Part shown: piece after piece, positions 23,719 through 32,354 of the stretch
Layout of the letters: each line of letters opens with the position of its first letter
Numbering within the stretch: the stretch's first letter is position 1
Assembly: GCF_900103525.1 (NCBI RefSeq)
Contig: NZ_FNHN01000007.1
Location: 186,001-250,000, forward strand
Reading direction: 5' to 3'
Source of the DNA: Bacillus sp. OK048
Lineage (GTDB): Bacteria; Bacillota; Bacilli; Bacillales; Cytobacillaceae
DNA: 64,000 nt
Notes under the pieces: model-generated
Told to the model about the DNA's origin: nothing
The model's input: the letters and a program-made list of their open reading frames with translations, nothing else
Databases searched by the model: none
Made by a program: the position numbers and the translations under genes

Positions 23719-25236
23719 ATGAGTCTTGAGGAATTAACATCATATAATTGGGGCATCATGACACCGGAGTTCATCATCGTTGGTGTTGCAGCGCTTCTCA
23801 CACTAATCGATTTATTTATGCCGAAAAAACAGGACCGCCGCATTCTTGGCTGGATCGCAATCGCGGCCATCTTTGCCGCCATCGTTTCCGTCGTTAGCCT
23901 ACTAGGTGCTGCGCCTGATTCGATTTTAGACGATACATTCCGGCTTGATTCTTTCGGAAAAGCATTTAAGCTACTTCTGCTTGCAGGGTCAGCGCTAGTA
24001 CTATTTTTAGCTGTCAGCTACAAGGCTGATCAGGGGATGGAAGAATACCGCGGTGAATTTTATTATTTATTCCTAACCGGATTGCTCGGCGGAATGATTA
24101 TGACTTCAAGCGGCGACTTAATTACGTTATTTATCGGTTTAGAGTTGTTATCAATCTCTTCCTATATATTAGCAGGGATTCGCAAACACAATTTGCAATC
24201 GAATGAGTCGGCCATGAAATATGTCATCAACGGTTCGATTGCTACGGCGATTACCATGTTCGGGATGAGTTATGTCTACGGCTTAACGGGAACAACCAAT
24301 TTGTTTGCTATTGCTGGTACACTGCAGGGCTTAGCTGACGCGCAGCACGCGTATTTGCTCGGACTGGCATTCTTAATGATTTTTGTTGGCTTAGCCTTTA
24401 AACTGGCGGCTGCTCCGTTCCATATGTGGGCGCCAGACGTTTATCAAGGAGCACCAACACCGGTTACCGCATTCTTAAGCGTGGTTTCTAAAACAGCGGG
24501 CTTCGTCATTGTCGCAAGGATTTTGATTTCTGTGTTTGGAGTAGCGGCAACAGAAGGTCCTGGATCGATGCCAATTCTTTATAATATGCAGGACTATATC
24601 GCAGTTGTGGCTGGAGCAACGATGATCATCGGAAACGTCGTTGCCTTAAAACAAAGTAATATTAAAAGAATGTTTGCCTACTCAAGTATTGCACATGCCG
24701 GTTATGTGCTCGTAGCATTCACGTCCTTGAGCTCGAACTTCTTTTACACTGTTTGGTTCTATTTATTAGCCTACTTGTTCATGAACCTCGGTGCTTTTGC
24801 CGTCATTCAGTTAGTGGAGGCGAAGACAGGTTCAACCCGGATTGCTGATTTCGCGGGCTTGTACCGCCGTTCACCGCTGTTAGCAGTGGCGATGGGAATC
24901 TTGTTGGTCGCATTGGCTGGCTTCCCAGGAACAGCTGGCTTCATCGGGAAGATGAACATCTTTATCGGTGCCTTCATGGTACCGGAACCGCATTATGTAT
25001 TAGCATCCGTCATGATTGCCACAACGGTCGTATCGTATTTTTACTATTTCGGTATCATGACACAAATGTTCTTCCGCCCGGCAGCGGACGACAGCAAGTT
25101 TTCGAAAATTCCAGTTGGAATTCTGGTTGTGTTAATCGTCACCGTCGCAGCGTCCGTACTGTTTGGAGTATTCCCAGACATCGCGATCGACTTCGTGAAC
25201 GAAAACTTCAACCAATTCAGGGACTTTTTACAATAA
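23719..25236 (+). CDS. nuoN: Complex I subunit NuoN
   Basis: 505 residues, ND2 family, with about 14 helices. It has GLELLSISSYILAGIRK, FHMWAPDVYQGAPTPVTAFL and KRMFAYSSIAHAGYVL, all typical of NuoN. It is the third antiporter-like pump subunit and the last gene of the operon; two hairpins with T-rich tails follow. Confidence 0.95.
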   Translation: MSLEELTSYNWGIMTPEFIIVGVAALLTLIDLFMPKKQDRRILGWIAIAAIFAAIVSVVSLLGAAPDSILDDTFRLDSFGKAFKLLLLAGSALVLFLAVSYKADQGMEEYRGEFYYLFLTGLLGGMIMTSSGDLITLFIGLELLSISSYILAGIRKHNLQSNESAMKYVINGSIATAITMFGMSYVYGLTGTTNLFAIAGTLQGLADAQHAYLLGLAFLMIFVGLAFKLAAAPFHMWAPDVYQGAPTPVTAFLSVVSKTAGFVIVARILISVFGVAATEGPGSMPILYNMQDYIAVVAGATMIIGNVVALKQSNIKRMFAYSSIAHAGYVLVAFTSLSSNFFYTVWFYLLAYLFMNLGAFAVIQLVEAKTGSTRIADFAGLYRRSPLLAVAMGILLVALAGFPGTAGFIGKMNIFIGAFMVPEPHYVLASVMIATTVVSYFYYFGIMTQMFFRPAADDSKFSKIPVGILVVLIVTVAASVLFGVFPDIAIDFVNENFNQFRDFLQ

Positions 25237-25311
25237 GGGAGTTTTATCGGCCGGCAACTTTGGGGGAAGGACCCGGCCATGGTCAAATAAAAGGGGTACA
25301 ATATATAGCAA

Positions 25312-25338
25312 AAGAAGAGGCGCCGGTGGCCTCTTCTT
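25312..25338 (+). terminator. First hairpin after nuoN
   Basis: AAGAAGAGGC and GCCTCTTCTT form a 10-bp stem around a 7-nt loop. The tail is TAAC, so it is a weaker terminator than the next one. Confidence 0.6.
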
Positions 25339-25342
25339 AACA

Positions 25343-25377
25343 AAAAGAAACGGTCCTTTCAAAGGGCCGTTTCTTTT
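25343..25377 (+). terminator. Main terminator of the nuo operon
   Basis: AAAAGAAACGGTCC and GGGCCGTTTCTTTT pair over 14 bp with one G-T. The downstream arm ends in TTTCTTTT, and the A-rich upstream arm means it could work in both directions. Confidence 0.85.
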
Positions 25378-25404
25378 GTCTAGGAATGGAATTGGATCAG
25401 GAAA

Positions 25405-25480
25405 TCGTCTTTTTACCTGTGGAACTTCCTTGGAATCCGTATTCGTCTTTTTTCCTGCTGAACTTCCTTAGATTCCGTAT
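25405..25480. repeat. Two tandem 38-nt repeats beyond the nuo terminator
   Basis: TCGTCTTTTT at 25405 and TTCGTCTTTTTT near 25443 each begin a 38-nt unit containing GAACTTCCTT and TTCCGTATTC; a third unit starts at 25481 but decays. The rest of 25239-25566 shows nothing else. Confidence 0.7.
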
Positions 25481-25566
25481 TCATCATTTCAGTGCCAATC
25501 TTTTTCAGTTCGTCCTATTCCTGTGCCATTCGAGCTATGGTTTGCTTCCTTCAATGAATAAACGTT

Positions 25567-26019
25567 TTACATCATTGGTTCTCTATTCTTCGTTAAAACT
25601 AAAATTTTTCCTTCTTCAACGGAGTTCCCGTAGTATTCGGCTTCATGGTCTGGAATTCCTAATCCAATGAGTGCTCCAGTTAATCCACCCAATCCTACAC
25701 CTGCTAATGCTCCGATTAAACTTGAAGCAATGGGACCTGCGGCGATTATCGGGCCGGCTCCAGGGATCGCCAGAGCACCTACGCCCACTAGTAAACCTGT
25801 TAAGCCACCGAGTGTTCCACCTGTTAACGCACCTGTAGCAGCACTATCTTCCGCTACGGCACCTGTTTCGTCAGCAATATAATTAACATCTTTGAGATCT
25901 TTACCAATTACACAGATATCTTGTTTATCAACTCCTTGTCTAATCAGACCTTCAATAGCTAGAATCGCATCTTGTTCTGAATTATAAACACCTACAACGT
26001 TCCTTTCGGGCTTGTCCAT
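25567..26019 (-). CDS. YflT-type general stress protein
   Basis: 150 residues from ATG 26019, with GAGGAGGAAATAAA before it; the longer frame upstream has no ribosome site. The N-terminus (NVVGVYNSEQDAILAIEGL, then QDICVIGKD) is the YflT / heat-induced stress protein domain. The middle is Gly/Ala-rich and hydrophobic (about residues 60-125), similar to DUF1269-like glycine-zipper membrane segments. It is the third gene of a stress operon with a sigma-B promoter at 26586-26611 and lies 50 nt after csbD. The molecular function is unknown. Confidence 0.8.
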   Translation of the reverse strand: MDKPERNVVGVYNSEQDAILAIEGLIRQGVDKQDICVIGKDLKDVNYIADETGAVAEDSAATGALTGGTLGGLTGLLVGVGALAIPGAGPIIAAGPIASSLIGALAGVGLGGLTGALIGLGIPDHEAEYYGNSVEEGKILVLTKNREPMM

Positions 26020-26069
26020 TTTATTTCCTCCTCTTATAAATAGGTAGTTACTCTCGAATTTTTTCATTC

Positions 26070-26234
26070 CTATAGTTTGTCTTTTACTTTTCCATAGCCT
26101 TCCCTTAGTTTCCCTTTCAGTTTATCCAGTTTCCCTTCCGTCTCGGTAGCGGGCTGGTCGGTTAATTTGCCCCATTGCTCTTTTGCTTCGCCTTTTACTT
26201 GTTCTAAACCGCCTTTAACTTGATCTTTATTCAT
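26070..26234 (-). CDS. csbD: CsbD-family stress protein
   Basis: 54 residues from ATG 26234 after AAAGGAGGAAG. It is very hydrophilic, with MNKDQVKGGLEQVKGEAKEQ and repeated K-G-K helices, as in CsbD, a bacterial stress protein of unknown function controlled by sigma-B in B. subtilis. It lies 13 nt after the lipoprotein gene, as the middle gene of the stress operon. Confidence 0.87.
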   Translation of the reverse strand: MNKDQVKGGLEQVKGEAKEQWGKLTDQPATETEGKLDKLKGKLREGYGKVKDKL

Positions 26235-26247
26235 TTTTCTTCCTCCT

Positions 26248-26547
26248 TTATTTGCTAGAATCCAATTTTTCCTTTTTCTCACCGTCGCTGATCCCATTAT
26301 CCTGGTCAACGCCGTCCCCGACACCATTCTCTTTTAACTCGTTGCTAATATTATTTTCAGCATCTTTTAAATTCTCTTTTGCATCTTTAAAGGTACTTTC
26401 CTCTTTCACGGTTCCGTTATCGATGGCGTCCTTTTTCTCGCCATCACTGATTCCGTTGTCCTGATCGCCGCCATCGCCGCATCCTGCTAATAGTCCTAAG
26501 GATAATAGTGCTGTCATGCCAGCTGTTACTAGTGTTTTTTTACTCAT
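26248..26547 (-). CDS. Small acidic lipoprotein with duplicated motif
   Basis: 99 residues from ATG 26547, preceded by AAGGAGGAGAG. The signal peptide ends in the lipobox LLAGC. The mature part is Asp/Glu/Lys-rich and carries DQDNGISDGEKK twice (about residues 30 and 82), so it probably arose by internal duplication. It would sit on the outer face of the membrane. First gene of the sigma-B operon with csbD and the YflT-type gene. No known function. Confidence 0.82.
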   Translation of the reverse strand: MSKKTLVTAGMTALLSLGLLAGCGDGGDQDNGISDGEKKDAIDNGTVKEESTFKDAKENLKDAENNISNELKENGVGDGVDQDNGISDGEKKEKLDSSK

Positions 26548-26585
26548 GTTCTCTCCTCCTTTGGTTATTTGAGCATGTTGGATGT

Positions 26586-26611
26586 ATACCCGCTGAATGA
26601 GCAAGTGAAAC
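26586..26611 (-). promoter_or_regulatory. Sigma-B promoter of the lipoprotein-csbD-yflT operon
   Basis: Read on the minus strand: GTTTCA, 14 nt, GGGTAT. This matches the sigma-B consensus GTTTAA-N13/15-GGGTAT in all but one base. Confidence 0.85.
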
Positions 26612-26646
26612 CTTATTCTAGAAAAATAGTTTTTTACTTTTTCGAG

Positions 26647-26671
26647 GTTTGAAACTATGGTGGCAGGGTAT
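26647..26671 (+). promoter_or_regulatory. Sigma-B promoter of the MscS-like gene
   Basis: GTTTGA, 13 nt, GGGTAT, 45 nt before the start codon. It is divergent from the stress-operon promoter about 40 nt away. Confidence 0.8.
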
Positions 26672-26716
26672 TACAGCTAGCAAGACAACCAAAATAGAGA
26701 AGAGGAGAGATGGTAC

Positions 26717-28219
26717 ATGAGTATAGAAAGTATGATGACGGGTTGGTACATATATACGGACCGAATTCCCCAACTGTTGTTGGCAGTGCTCGTTCTAGTA
26801 ATTGGCTGGCTGGCAGCAAAGGGGATTGGTAGGGCTGTACAAACTGCACTGGAGAGAACTACTTTAGATGAAAAACTTTTTTCAGGATTTAAAAATAGAA
26901 AGTATTCAACTGAAACGATTATCGGAAAAGTCGTCTATTATATGTTACTTGTTGTCGTCTGGCTTATCTTTTTCAATATGCTGAACTTAAGCCTAATCGC
27001 GGAACCGCTTGTAGCCATGGTCTCAACGATAACAGCAGCAATCCCTCATCTGTTAAAAGCGGCACTGATTCTATTATTCGCCTGGGTGATTGCATGGTTG
27101 CTTCGTTATCTTTTTATAAAGGGAGCAGGGATGATCCAATTAGGGCCAAAGCTTGTGAAATGGAAATTGGCACATAACGCCCTTGAAGCTGGCAACCGAA
27201 TAAATGGTATCGCAATGACAATCTTTTATTTTGTACTACTGCTATTTATTCCAGCGGTCCTTGGGGCGCTTCAATTAGAAGGAATCTCAGAGCCCTTTTC
27301 GCATGCACTGACGATGATGTTCGCGTTTATTCCTAAGTTATTTGCAGCCGCACTGATTGTGCTTATTGGCTGGCTGATTGCAAAAATCGTCCGTGATATT
27401 TTAACGAACTTTTTAAAAAGTGTTGGCTCGGACAACGTAGGTTCTCGGTTTGGATTTTTGAAAAATGGTGAAGAGGCGACGAGTCTTTCCACGATGATCG
27501 GAAATATCGTATTTATCTTACTGTTAATTCCAGTCATTATAACGGCATTGGAAAAATTAGAATTAAGGGGAATATCTGAACCAGCGATTGCCATGCTTCA
27601 AGATGTTCTCGCGATGATTCCAAACATCATCGTGGCCGTCATCCTCATTGTAACGGGGATTTGGCTTGGAAAATGGGTGGCGAAATGGGTCACACAAATG
27701 CTATGGCGCTTGCGATTCGATCAAGTCTTTCATCAGATGGGGATCGGGGCATTAACACCAGACTCATCGAAATATACCCTGTCCCAAATGGTGGGATTAC
27801 TGGCCCAGATCATTGTGGTCCTCTTGTTTACGGTAGAAGCCTTACAAATTGTTCAGTTAGACTTCTTAGTTACCTTAGCAACCGGGGTGATTGCTTATCT
27901 GCCTATGCTGCTGACGGCCATCATGATTCTCGGAATTGGATTATACGTCGGACAGTTTATCGAACGAATGCTCCAAACGATTGTTCAGAACAATTATTCT
28001 AGAATGCTGGCAAGAATCGCAAAATATACGATTTTTACCATCACCGTGTTTATGGCATTAGATCAATTAGGCGTCGCACATTCGATTGTTACTGCTGCTT
28101 TCATCCTGGTATTAGGCGGATTGGCGCTGGCTTTTGGTCTAGCATTCGGACTCGGCGGAACAGAGTTTGCTAGAAAATATCTAGGAAAGCTGGACAATAA
28201 GCTGGAAAGAGGAAAATAA
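26717..28219 (+). CDS. Mechanosensitive channel-like protein with repeated TM-helix domains
   Basis: 500 residues with about ten hydrophobic helices arranged in repeats: the pattern P-x-LL-A-x-LVLVIGWLAAK-IGR occurs near residues 18, 110, 210, 300 and 395. This is the conserved TM-helix repeat (PF05552-like) of CmpX/MscS-type proteins. I see no clear MscS beta domain at the C-terminus, so it may not be a full channel. It probably acts at the membrane in osmotic or envelope stress. It has its own sigma-B promoter and terminator. Confidence 0.78.
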   Translation: MSIESMMTGWYIYTDRIPQLLLAVLVLVIGWLAAKGIGRAVQTALERTTLDEKLFSGFKNRKYSTETIIGKVVYYMLLVVVWLIFFNMLNLSLIAEPLVAMVSTITAAIPHLLKAALILLFAWVIAWLLRYLFIKGAGMIQLGPKLVKWKLAHNALEAGNRINGIAMTIFYFVLLLFIPAVLGALQLEGISEPFSHALTMMFAFIPKLFAAALIVLIGWLIAKIVRDILTNFLKSVGSDNVGSRFGFLKNGEEATSLSTMIGNIVFILLLIPVIITALEKLELRGISEPAIAMLQDVLAMIPNIIVAVILIVTGIWLGKWVAKWVTQMLWRLRFDQVFHQMGIGALTPDSSKYTLSQMVGLLAQIIVVLLFTVEALQIVQLDFLVTLATGVIAYLPMLLTAIMILGIGLYVGQFIERMLQTIVQNNYSRMLARIAKYTIFTITVFMALDQLGVAHSIVTAAFILVLGGLALAFGLAFGLGGTEFARKYLGKLDNKLERGK

Positions 28220-28226
28220 GCCTTTA

Positions 28227-28265
28227 ACAATCCGAAATCCACTGGTGATTTCGGATTGTTTTTTA
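28227..28265 (+). terminator. Terminator of the MscS-like gene
   Basis: ACAATCCGAAATC and GATTTCGGATTGT pair over 13 bp around a 7-nt loop, followed by TTTTTT. Confidence 0.93.
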
Positions 28266-28285
28266 AGGGGCAGTTAAAACTGAAT

Positions 28286-28523
28286 GTTGATTTTACATCG
28301 TTTGAAAAATAAACGGAGAAATTCCGTTTAAATTGAAAAAGACTATTAATATCTTGAAAATAAAGGGAGGTTTTCCGCTTATTTGATCCAAATCCTTGGA
28401 TTTTGTCTTATTTAGGGCAGTTAGTCGGAAAATCTCCGCTTATATCTGCCTCTTTGGCTTCCTCTATATACATTAATCGGAAATTCTCCGCTTATGAATT
28501 ATCATACCTACACGAAAATCAAC
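28286..28523 (+). repeat. Four-palindrome element, copy 1
   Basis: A 238-bp unit bounded by GTTGATTTT (28286-28294) and its complement AAAATCAAC (28515-28523). Inside are four imperfect palindromes of the type CGGAGAAATTCCG, at 28314, 28365, 28426 and 28478 (steps 51, 61, 52). A second copy in opposite orientation lies at 32070-32303 and shares the last 16 bases CTACACGAAAATCAAC exactly. No coding capacity. It looks like a miniature mobile element. Confidence 0.82.
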
Positions 28524-28595
28524 CAGGAATAGTAACAGAACCTTTTTAAAAGGGCTGTGATTATTGCTTGAAAAAAGGGAGGTGCGCAGATCATC

Positions 28596-29900
28596 ATGCT
28601 GGTTGTTAACTTATTAACATTCATCTTATTAATTGCCATGACGGCATTTTTTGTGGCTATAGAATTTGCGATTGTAAAAGTAAGGGGATCGCGAATTGAT
28701 CAGCTTGTGGCTGAAGGGAGGAGGAATGCGGTTGCAGCGAAAAAAGTCGTTTCCCATTTGGATGAATATCTGTCAGCATGTCAACTGGGGATCACGGTTA
28801 CGGCTTTAGGTCTTGGCTGGCTGGGAGAACCGACGGTAGAAAGCCTCTTTCAGCCTTTGCTGGCGCTGCTTCCTATCAATGCTGGTGTTTCGCATCTGAT
28901 TTCCCTGGTACTTGCGTTTACCTTTGTCACCTTTGTTCATGTGGTGGTGGGTGAATTAGCACCTAAATCGGTTGCCATTCAGAAAGCGGAGGAAGTTACC
29001 TTGCTGTTCGCGAAGCCGATTATTTTGTTTTATCGAATGATGTATCCATTTATTTGGAGTTTAAACTATTCTGCACGAAAGCTGGTTGGCTTCTTTGGAA
29101 TAAAACCTGCATCTGAACATGAGTTGGCGCATTCCGAGGAGGAACTAAGAATTCTCTTGTCAGAAAGCTATAAGAGTGGGGAAATTAACCGAAATGAATG
29201 GCGTTATGTGAATAATATTTTTGAATTTGATGAACGGATTGCCAAAGAGATTATGGTTCCGCGCACAGAAATGGTCTGTATCAACGTGGATGATAGCCAG
29301 GATGTGGTGGCTCAAAAACTTAAAGTTGAAAATTACACCCGCTATCCGGTGATTGATGGGGATAAGGACCATATCTTGGGTGTGCTAAATGTCAAAATGC
29401 TAGTTACGGCAAAGCTAACGAACCAATCAGTGGATATCAGGAGGTTAACGCAGCCAATCATTCGGGTGATGGAAACGATTCCGATCCATGACTTACTGGT
29501 CCGGATGCAGACCAATGGTATCCATATGGCCATTTTGTCCGATGAATATGGCGGTACTTCGGGTTTAGTGACGGTGGAAGATTTGATTGAAGAAATCATC
29601 GGCGAAATAAAAGATGAATTCGACCGCGATGAAGTTTCGAAGATTCGTAGACTGAAGCGCAACGAGTATCTGATCGATGCCAAGGTCCCGATTCGAGAGG
29701 TAAACAAGCTTTTACGGATTGACTTGTATGCGGAGGAAGTGGACACTATCGGCGGCTGGTTTCTATCCAAAACCGCGGATTTAGAAGAGACCGCTGGCGA
29801 AGTAGTGGAAGAAGAAGGCTGTATATTCAAGGTTCATGAAGCCGATGGCTATCATATTAAGTATTTAGAAGTGAAGAAGGTGTGCCATGCAGCAACCTAG
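28596..29900 (+). CDS. CNNM/CorC-family transporter (hemolysin family)
   Basis: 434 residues: a DUF21 membrane domain (about 1-190, four helices; [16 protein letters not shown] is its signature), two CBS domains (about 205-330, with [10 protein letters not shown] and [20 protein letters not shown]), and the small C-terminal CorC_HlyC domain (about 345-425). Family members export or regulate Mg2+ and other divalent ions; the name hemolysin is historical. GGGAGGTG lies 11 nt before the ATG. A GGCAGGT element follows the gene. Confidence 0.88.
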   Translation: MLVVNLLTFILLIAMTAFFVAIEFAIVKVRGSRIDQLVAEGRRNAVAAKKVVSHLDEYLSACQLGITVTALGLGWLGEPTVESLFQPLLALLPINAGVSHLISLVLAFTFVTFVHVVVGELAPKSVAIQKAEEVTLLFAKPIILFYRMMYPFIWSLNYSARKLVGFFGIKPASEHELAHSEEELRILLSESYKSGEINRNEWRYVNNIFEFDERIAKEIMVPRTEMVCINVDDSQDVVAQKLKVENYTRYPVIDGDKDHILGVLNVKMLVTAKLTNQSVDIRRLTQPIIRVMETIPIHDLLVRMQTNGIHMAILSDEYGGTSGLVTVEDLIEEIIGEIKDEFDRDEVSKIRRLKRNEYLIDAKVPIREVNKLLRIDLYAEEVDTIGGWFLSKTADLEETAGEVVEEEGCIFKVHEADGYHIKYLEVKKVCHAAT

Positions 29901-29945
29901 TTTTTCACAACGCTTGGTGAGGTGAGGTGGTGGGGGAATTGATAA

Positions 29946-30036
29946 GGCAGGTAAACAAATGAAATTGGCAGGTGAAACGGAATTTTGGCAGGTAAGAGCA
30001 AAAAATCGGCAGATGGAGGGATCCAAATGGCAGATA
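29946..30036 (+). repeat. Solo GGCAGGT quintet element
   Basis: GGCAGGT/GGCAGAT at 29946, 29967, 29987, 30008 and 30029: steps of 21, 20, 21, 21. The preceding GTGGTGGGGGAATTGAT matches the start of the units at 45.8-47.1 kb. It is a single copy, without tandem multiplication, between a plus-strand gene and a minus-strand terminator. Confidence 0.88.
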
Positions 30037-30044
30037 GGGAAAAA

Positions 30045-30072
30045 GGAGTTGGGGTACGTATACCCCAACTCC
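30045..30072 (-). terminator. Terminator of the small membrane-anchored protein gene
   Basis: GGAGTTGGGGTA and TACCCCAACTCC pair over 12 bp around 4 nt. On the minus strand TTTTT follows. Confidence 0.9.
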
Positions 30073-30085
30073 TAACCCAACACCA

Positions 30086-30358
30086 TTATTGGATTTTCTC
30101 ATTGTAAAATTGAACGGAATACTGTGCGCCCTCGCTCACCATTTCGTTATCGGCCAAATCCTGTGGATGCGGGTTGCCGCCTTTTTCGATCGGCAGTTGC
30201 TCCGACTTCGCATATACATTCGGCTTCACCTTGCGTTTCCAGTCCCTTAACACACTTTCGGCCTTAATCCGGTTTGGTTTATTGGAAAGCCATACCGCAG
30301 CCGTTGCCCCAATTCCTACCGCTACGAGCGAACTCACATTAAAGACTCTATTCATCAT
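30086..30358 (-). CDS. Small membrane-anchored protein of unknown function
   Basis: 90 residues. The N-terminus has one hydrophobic segment (about residues 8-24, VSSLVAVGIGATAAVWL), and the rest is polar. AAGGAGG lies before two adjacent ATGs (30358 and 30355). A sigma-B promoter at 30387-30412 indicates a stress role. I do not recognise a family; short YtxH-like anchors look similar only in layout. Confidence 0.75.
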   Translation of the reverse strand: MMNRVFNVSSLVAVGIGATAAVWLSNKPNRIKAESVLRDWKRKVKPNVYAKSEQLPIEKGGNPHPQDLADNEMVSEGAQYSVQFYNEKIQ

Positions 30359-30386
30359 TACAACCTCCTTAAGTTTTGCTTACTAA

Positions 30387-30412
30387 ATACCCGTTTTCTT
30401 TCCCTACTAAAC
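30387..30412 (-). promoter_or_regulatory. Sigma-B promoter of the small protein gene
   Basis: Minus strand: GTTTAG, 14 nt, GGGTAT; one base off consensus, 29 nt before the start codon. Confidence 0.83.
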
Positions 30413-30422
30413 ATATTTCTAC

Positions 30423-30449
30423 GTTTCGTTTTTCTCCTTTTAGGGGAAT
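30423..30449 (+). promoter_or_regulatory. Candidate sigma-B promoter of corA-like gene
   Basis: GTTTCG, 15 nt, GGGAAT, 28 nt before the TTG start. It is divergent from the neighbouring sigma-B promoter. Confidence 0.6.
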
Positions 30450-30476
30450 CAACTGATAGATAGGGAGGGAAGTTGT

Positions 30477-31409
30477 TTGGAGAGAAATATCAATTTTGAC
30501 AAATGGAAGTGGGTACAAATAAAAAAGAATAAACAAAGTACGGTTTGGGAACAGGAGACAACGCCATCAGGATGGTTAACGACTGTTCGAAAAAATAAAA
30601 CCAATTACATAAGAGTGCCTGGGCTGATAAACGGTGAAAGGGCCGTCAGTGATTCTCTTATTTTTAGACAAGATGTAGAAAAGGAAGAGGACAATCAAAT
30701 CTTCCATTTTTACTTAACTGGTAACACATTAATGACGATTGACCTGGAGTTTACCTCCTTTAATCAAATACCCCCAGAAGTGATCCTGCGGCAGTTAAAT
30801 ATGACGGACAATGCGGTGGATGGTTTTTTATTTTTACTAGGGGAACTCGTAAACGACTTACTGGTTGAGATTGACCAGTTCGAAGAGTCGCTTCACCGGT
30901 TGATGTGGGGGGTGAAAAAGAAGAATGAAATGCGGATTTTGGAACATGTTTTTGAGCAGAGGCATGAATTAATGGTTTGTAAGAACCTGTTGATTCCCAT
31001 TCAGGAGTTGAAAATGGCGATTGAAGAAACTGATTTTCCACAGGTTAATAACGGAGAAATTTTTAGCCGGACATGCAAACGGATTGATCGAGCGCAAGTG
31101 TTACTTCAAGCGTACGGGCAAGAATTAGATTCGATCATAAATTTAGAGGAGGTCATCTCCTCCCACCGCGGGAATGAAATTATGAAAACCTTAACGGTCC
31201 TGACGACTGTTTTTACCCCCATTATGGCGTTAGGGGCATTATGGGGGATGAATTTTAGGCATATGCCTGAACTGGAGTGGCAGTATGGGTACCTGATTGC
31301 TGTGCTCCTAATCGTTACTTCGACGCTACTACTCTATCGATATTTAAAAACAAAAGGTTGGACGGGTGATCTACTAAAAGGAAAAAAACAGGATTCCTTT
31401 TTAAAATAA
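30477..31409 (+). CDS. CorA-family magnesium transporter
   Basis: 310 residues: a soluble N-terminal funnel domain and long helices, then two C-terminal membrane helices (about residues 247-266 and 278-296). The loop between them reads LWGMNFRHMPELEW, holding the GMN selectivity motif of CorA channels. It should carry Mg2+ (or Co2+/Ni2+) across the membrane as a pentamer. The start is TTG 30477, 7 nt after GGGAGGGA. Its location next to a CNNM gene suggests shared ion homeostasis under stress. Confidence 0.87.
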   Translation: MERNINFDKWKWVQIKKNKQSTVWEQETTPSGWLTTVRKNKTNYIRVPGLINGERAVSDSLIFRQDVEKEEDNQIFHFYLTGNTLMTIDLEFTSFNQIPPEVILRQLNMTDNAVDGFLFLLGELVNDLLVEIDQFEESLHRLMWGVKKKNEMRILEHVFEQRHELMVCKNLLIPIQELKMAIEETDFPQVNNGEIFSRTCKRIDRAQVLLQAYGQELDSIINLEEVISSHRGNEIMKTLTVLTTVFTPIMALGALWGMNFRHMPELEWQYGYLIAVLLIVTSTLLLYRYLKTKGWTGDLLKGKKQDSFLK

Positions 31410-31412
31410 AAG

Positions 31413-31438
31413 GTTTGAACGCCCTGGAATGGTGGTAT
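31413..31438 (+). promoter_or_regulatory. Weak candidate sigma-B promoter
   Basis: GTTTGA, 14 nt, TGGTAT: two mismatches to consensus. It would lead to the hydrophilic protein at 31582 through a 140-nt leader. Confidence 0.45.
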
Positions 31439-31581
31439 AACACTATCAAGGTTAGAAACTAGCTAACCTAATCTATCAGATTAAGTGGAAAGAGGGTGGT
31501 TGAAGTATGTGGTTGCATGTTCGGTAAAACCAGCAGGAATGAAAAACAGCAATCTAGAAAAAATAAAAGGAGGCAACAATC

Positions 31582-31953
31582 ATGGCTAAGAATTTTGTAG
31601 ATAACAAGGATATTGAAGTATTTGGACGTGCAGGTGAAAATAAAGTTACGGAAAGTGATGAAAGAGGACGAATGGGTTACTATGATAGCGATAATCCTCC
31701 CATGAATGAGGAGGAAAAGCAATTGCCTGGCGATGACATTGTGGAAGATTTGAGAGAGTTATCCCGTCAACAGGGGCAACATGACGAGGATCCATCTCAC
31801 GTAAATGGCGAAAATGTCCTGCAACGGGAGGACCGGTTAAGGGATAGGGATTCCATGTCCGAGACGGATGATAAAGAATTTCGAAAAGAAGAAGTGGAAT
31901 CGCCTTCCGAAACGCCGAATGGACATGTCTATCAAGTTAACGGGCAGAGTTGA
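31582..31953 (+). CDS. Hydrophilic, probably disordered protein
   Basis: 123 residues, almost wholly charged or polar (many Glu, Asp, Arg, Asn), with no hydrophobic core or membrane segment, so probably disordered like many desiccation or stress proteins. AAAAGGAGG is 8 nt before the ATG, and a strong terminator follows the stop, so it is a real gene. I do not recognise a family. It sits in the sigma-B island and may have a weak sigma-B promoter. Confidence 0.75.
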   Translation: MAKNFVDNKDIEVFGRAGENKVTESDERGRMGYYDSDNPPMNEEEKQLPGDDIVEDLRELSRQQGQHDEDPSHVNGENVLQREDRLRDRDSMSETDDKEFRKEEVESPSETPNGHVYQVNGQS

Positions 31954-32003
31954 AACAGTAATTGATCCTTTATCACAATACACTACCCTAATATATAATA
32001 AGT

Positions 32004-32043
32004 GTAAGGCGTGAATTCACTAGAATTCACGCCTTACTTTTTA
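32004..32043 (+). terminator. Terminator after the hydrophilic protein gene
   Basis: GTAAGGCGTGAATTC and GAATTCACGCCTTAC pair over 15 bp around 4 nt, then CTTTTTAA. Confidence 0.93.
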
Positions 32044-32069
32044 ACGCAAAGGCTCTGTTATTATTCATT

Positions 32070-32303
32070 GTTGATTTTCGTGTAGAAAAATTTTTAAGCG
32101 GAGAATTTCCGGCTAATGTCGATAGTGGAGGCTTAAGGAGCAGATATAAGCGGAGATATTCCGACTAACTGTTCACAATAAGACAAAAGCCACCGTTTTG
32201 GAACGTATAACCGGAAAAACTCCGCTTATTTTAAGGGAAATATGGGAATTTCCCGAAATAAACGGAATTTCTCCGCCTATTTTTCAAATTGAGTGAAATC
32301 AAC
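32070..32303 (-). repeat. Four-palindrome element, copy 2 (inverted)
   Basis: 234 bp, begins GTTGATTTTCGTGTAG (the exact complement of the right end of copy 1) and ends GTGAAATCAAC (left end of copy 1 with one change). The palindromes are at 32099, 32151, 32212 and 32263 (steps 52, 61, 51, the mirror of copy 1). It and copy 1 flank the CNNM-CorA segment as inverted repeats. Confidence 0.82.
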
Positions 32304-32354
32304 ATTTACCTTTAACACAGCCAAAGCAAAAAAAACTGCCCCACTATCGAGGCA

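Noticed and set aside
31496-31600. 34-codon frame overlapping the start of the hydrophilic protein gene
   Set aside because: A leader peptide is possible, but the ribosome site is weak and the frame crosses the good start at 31582.
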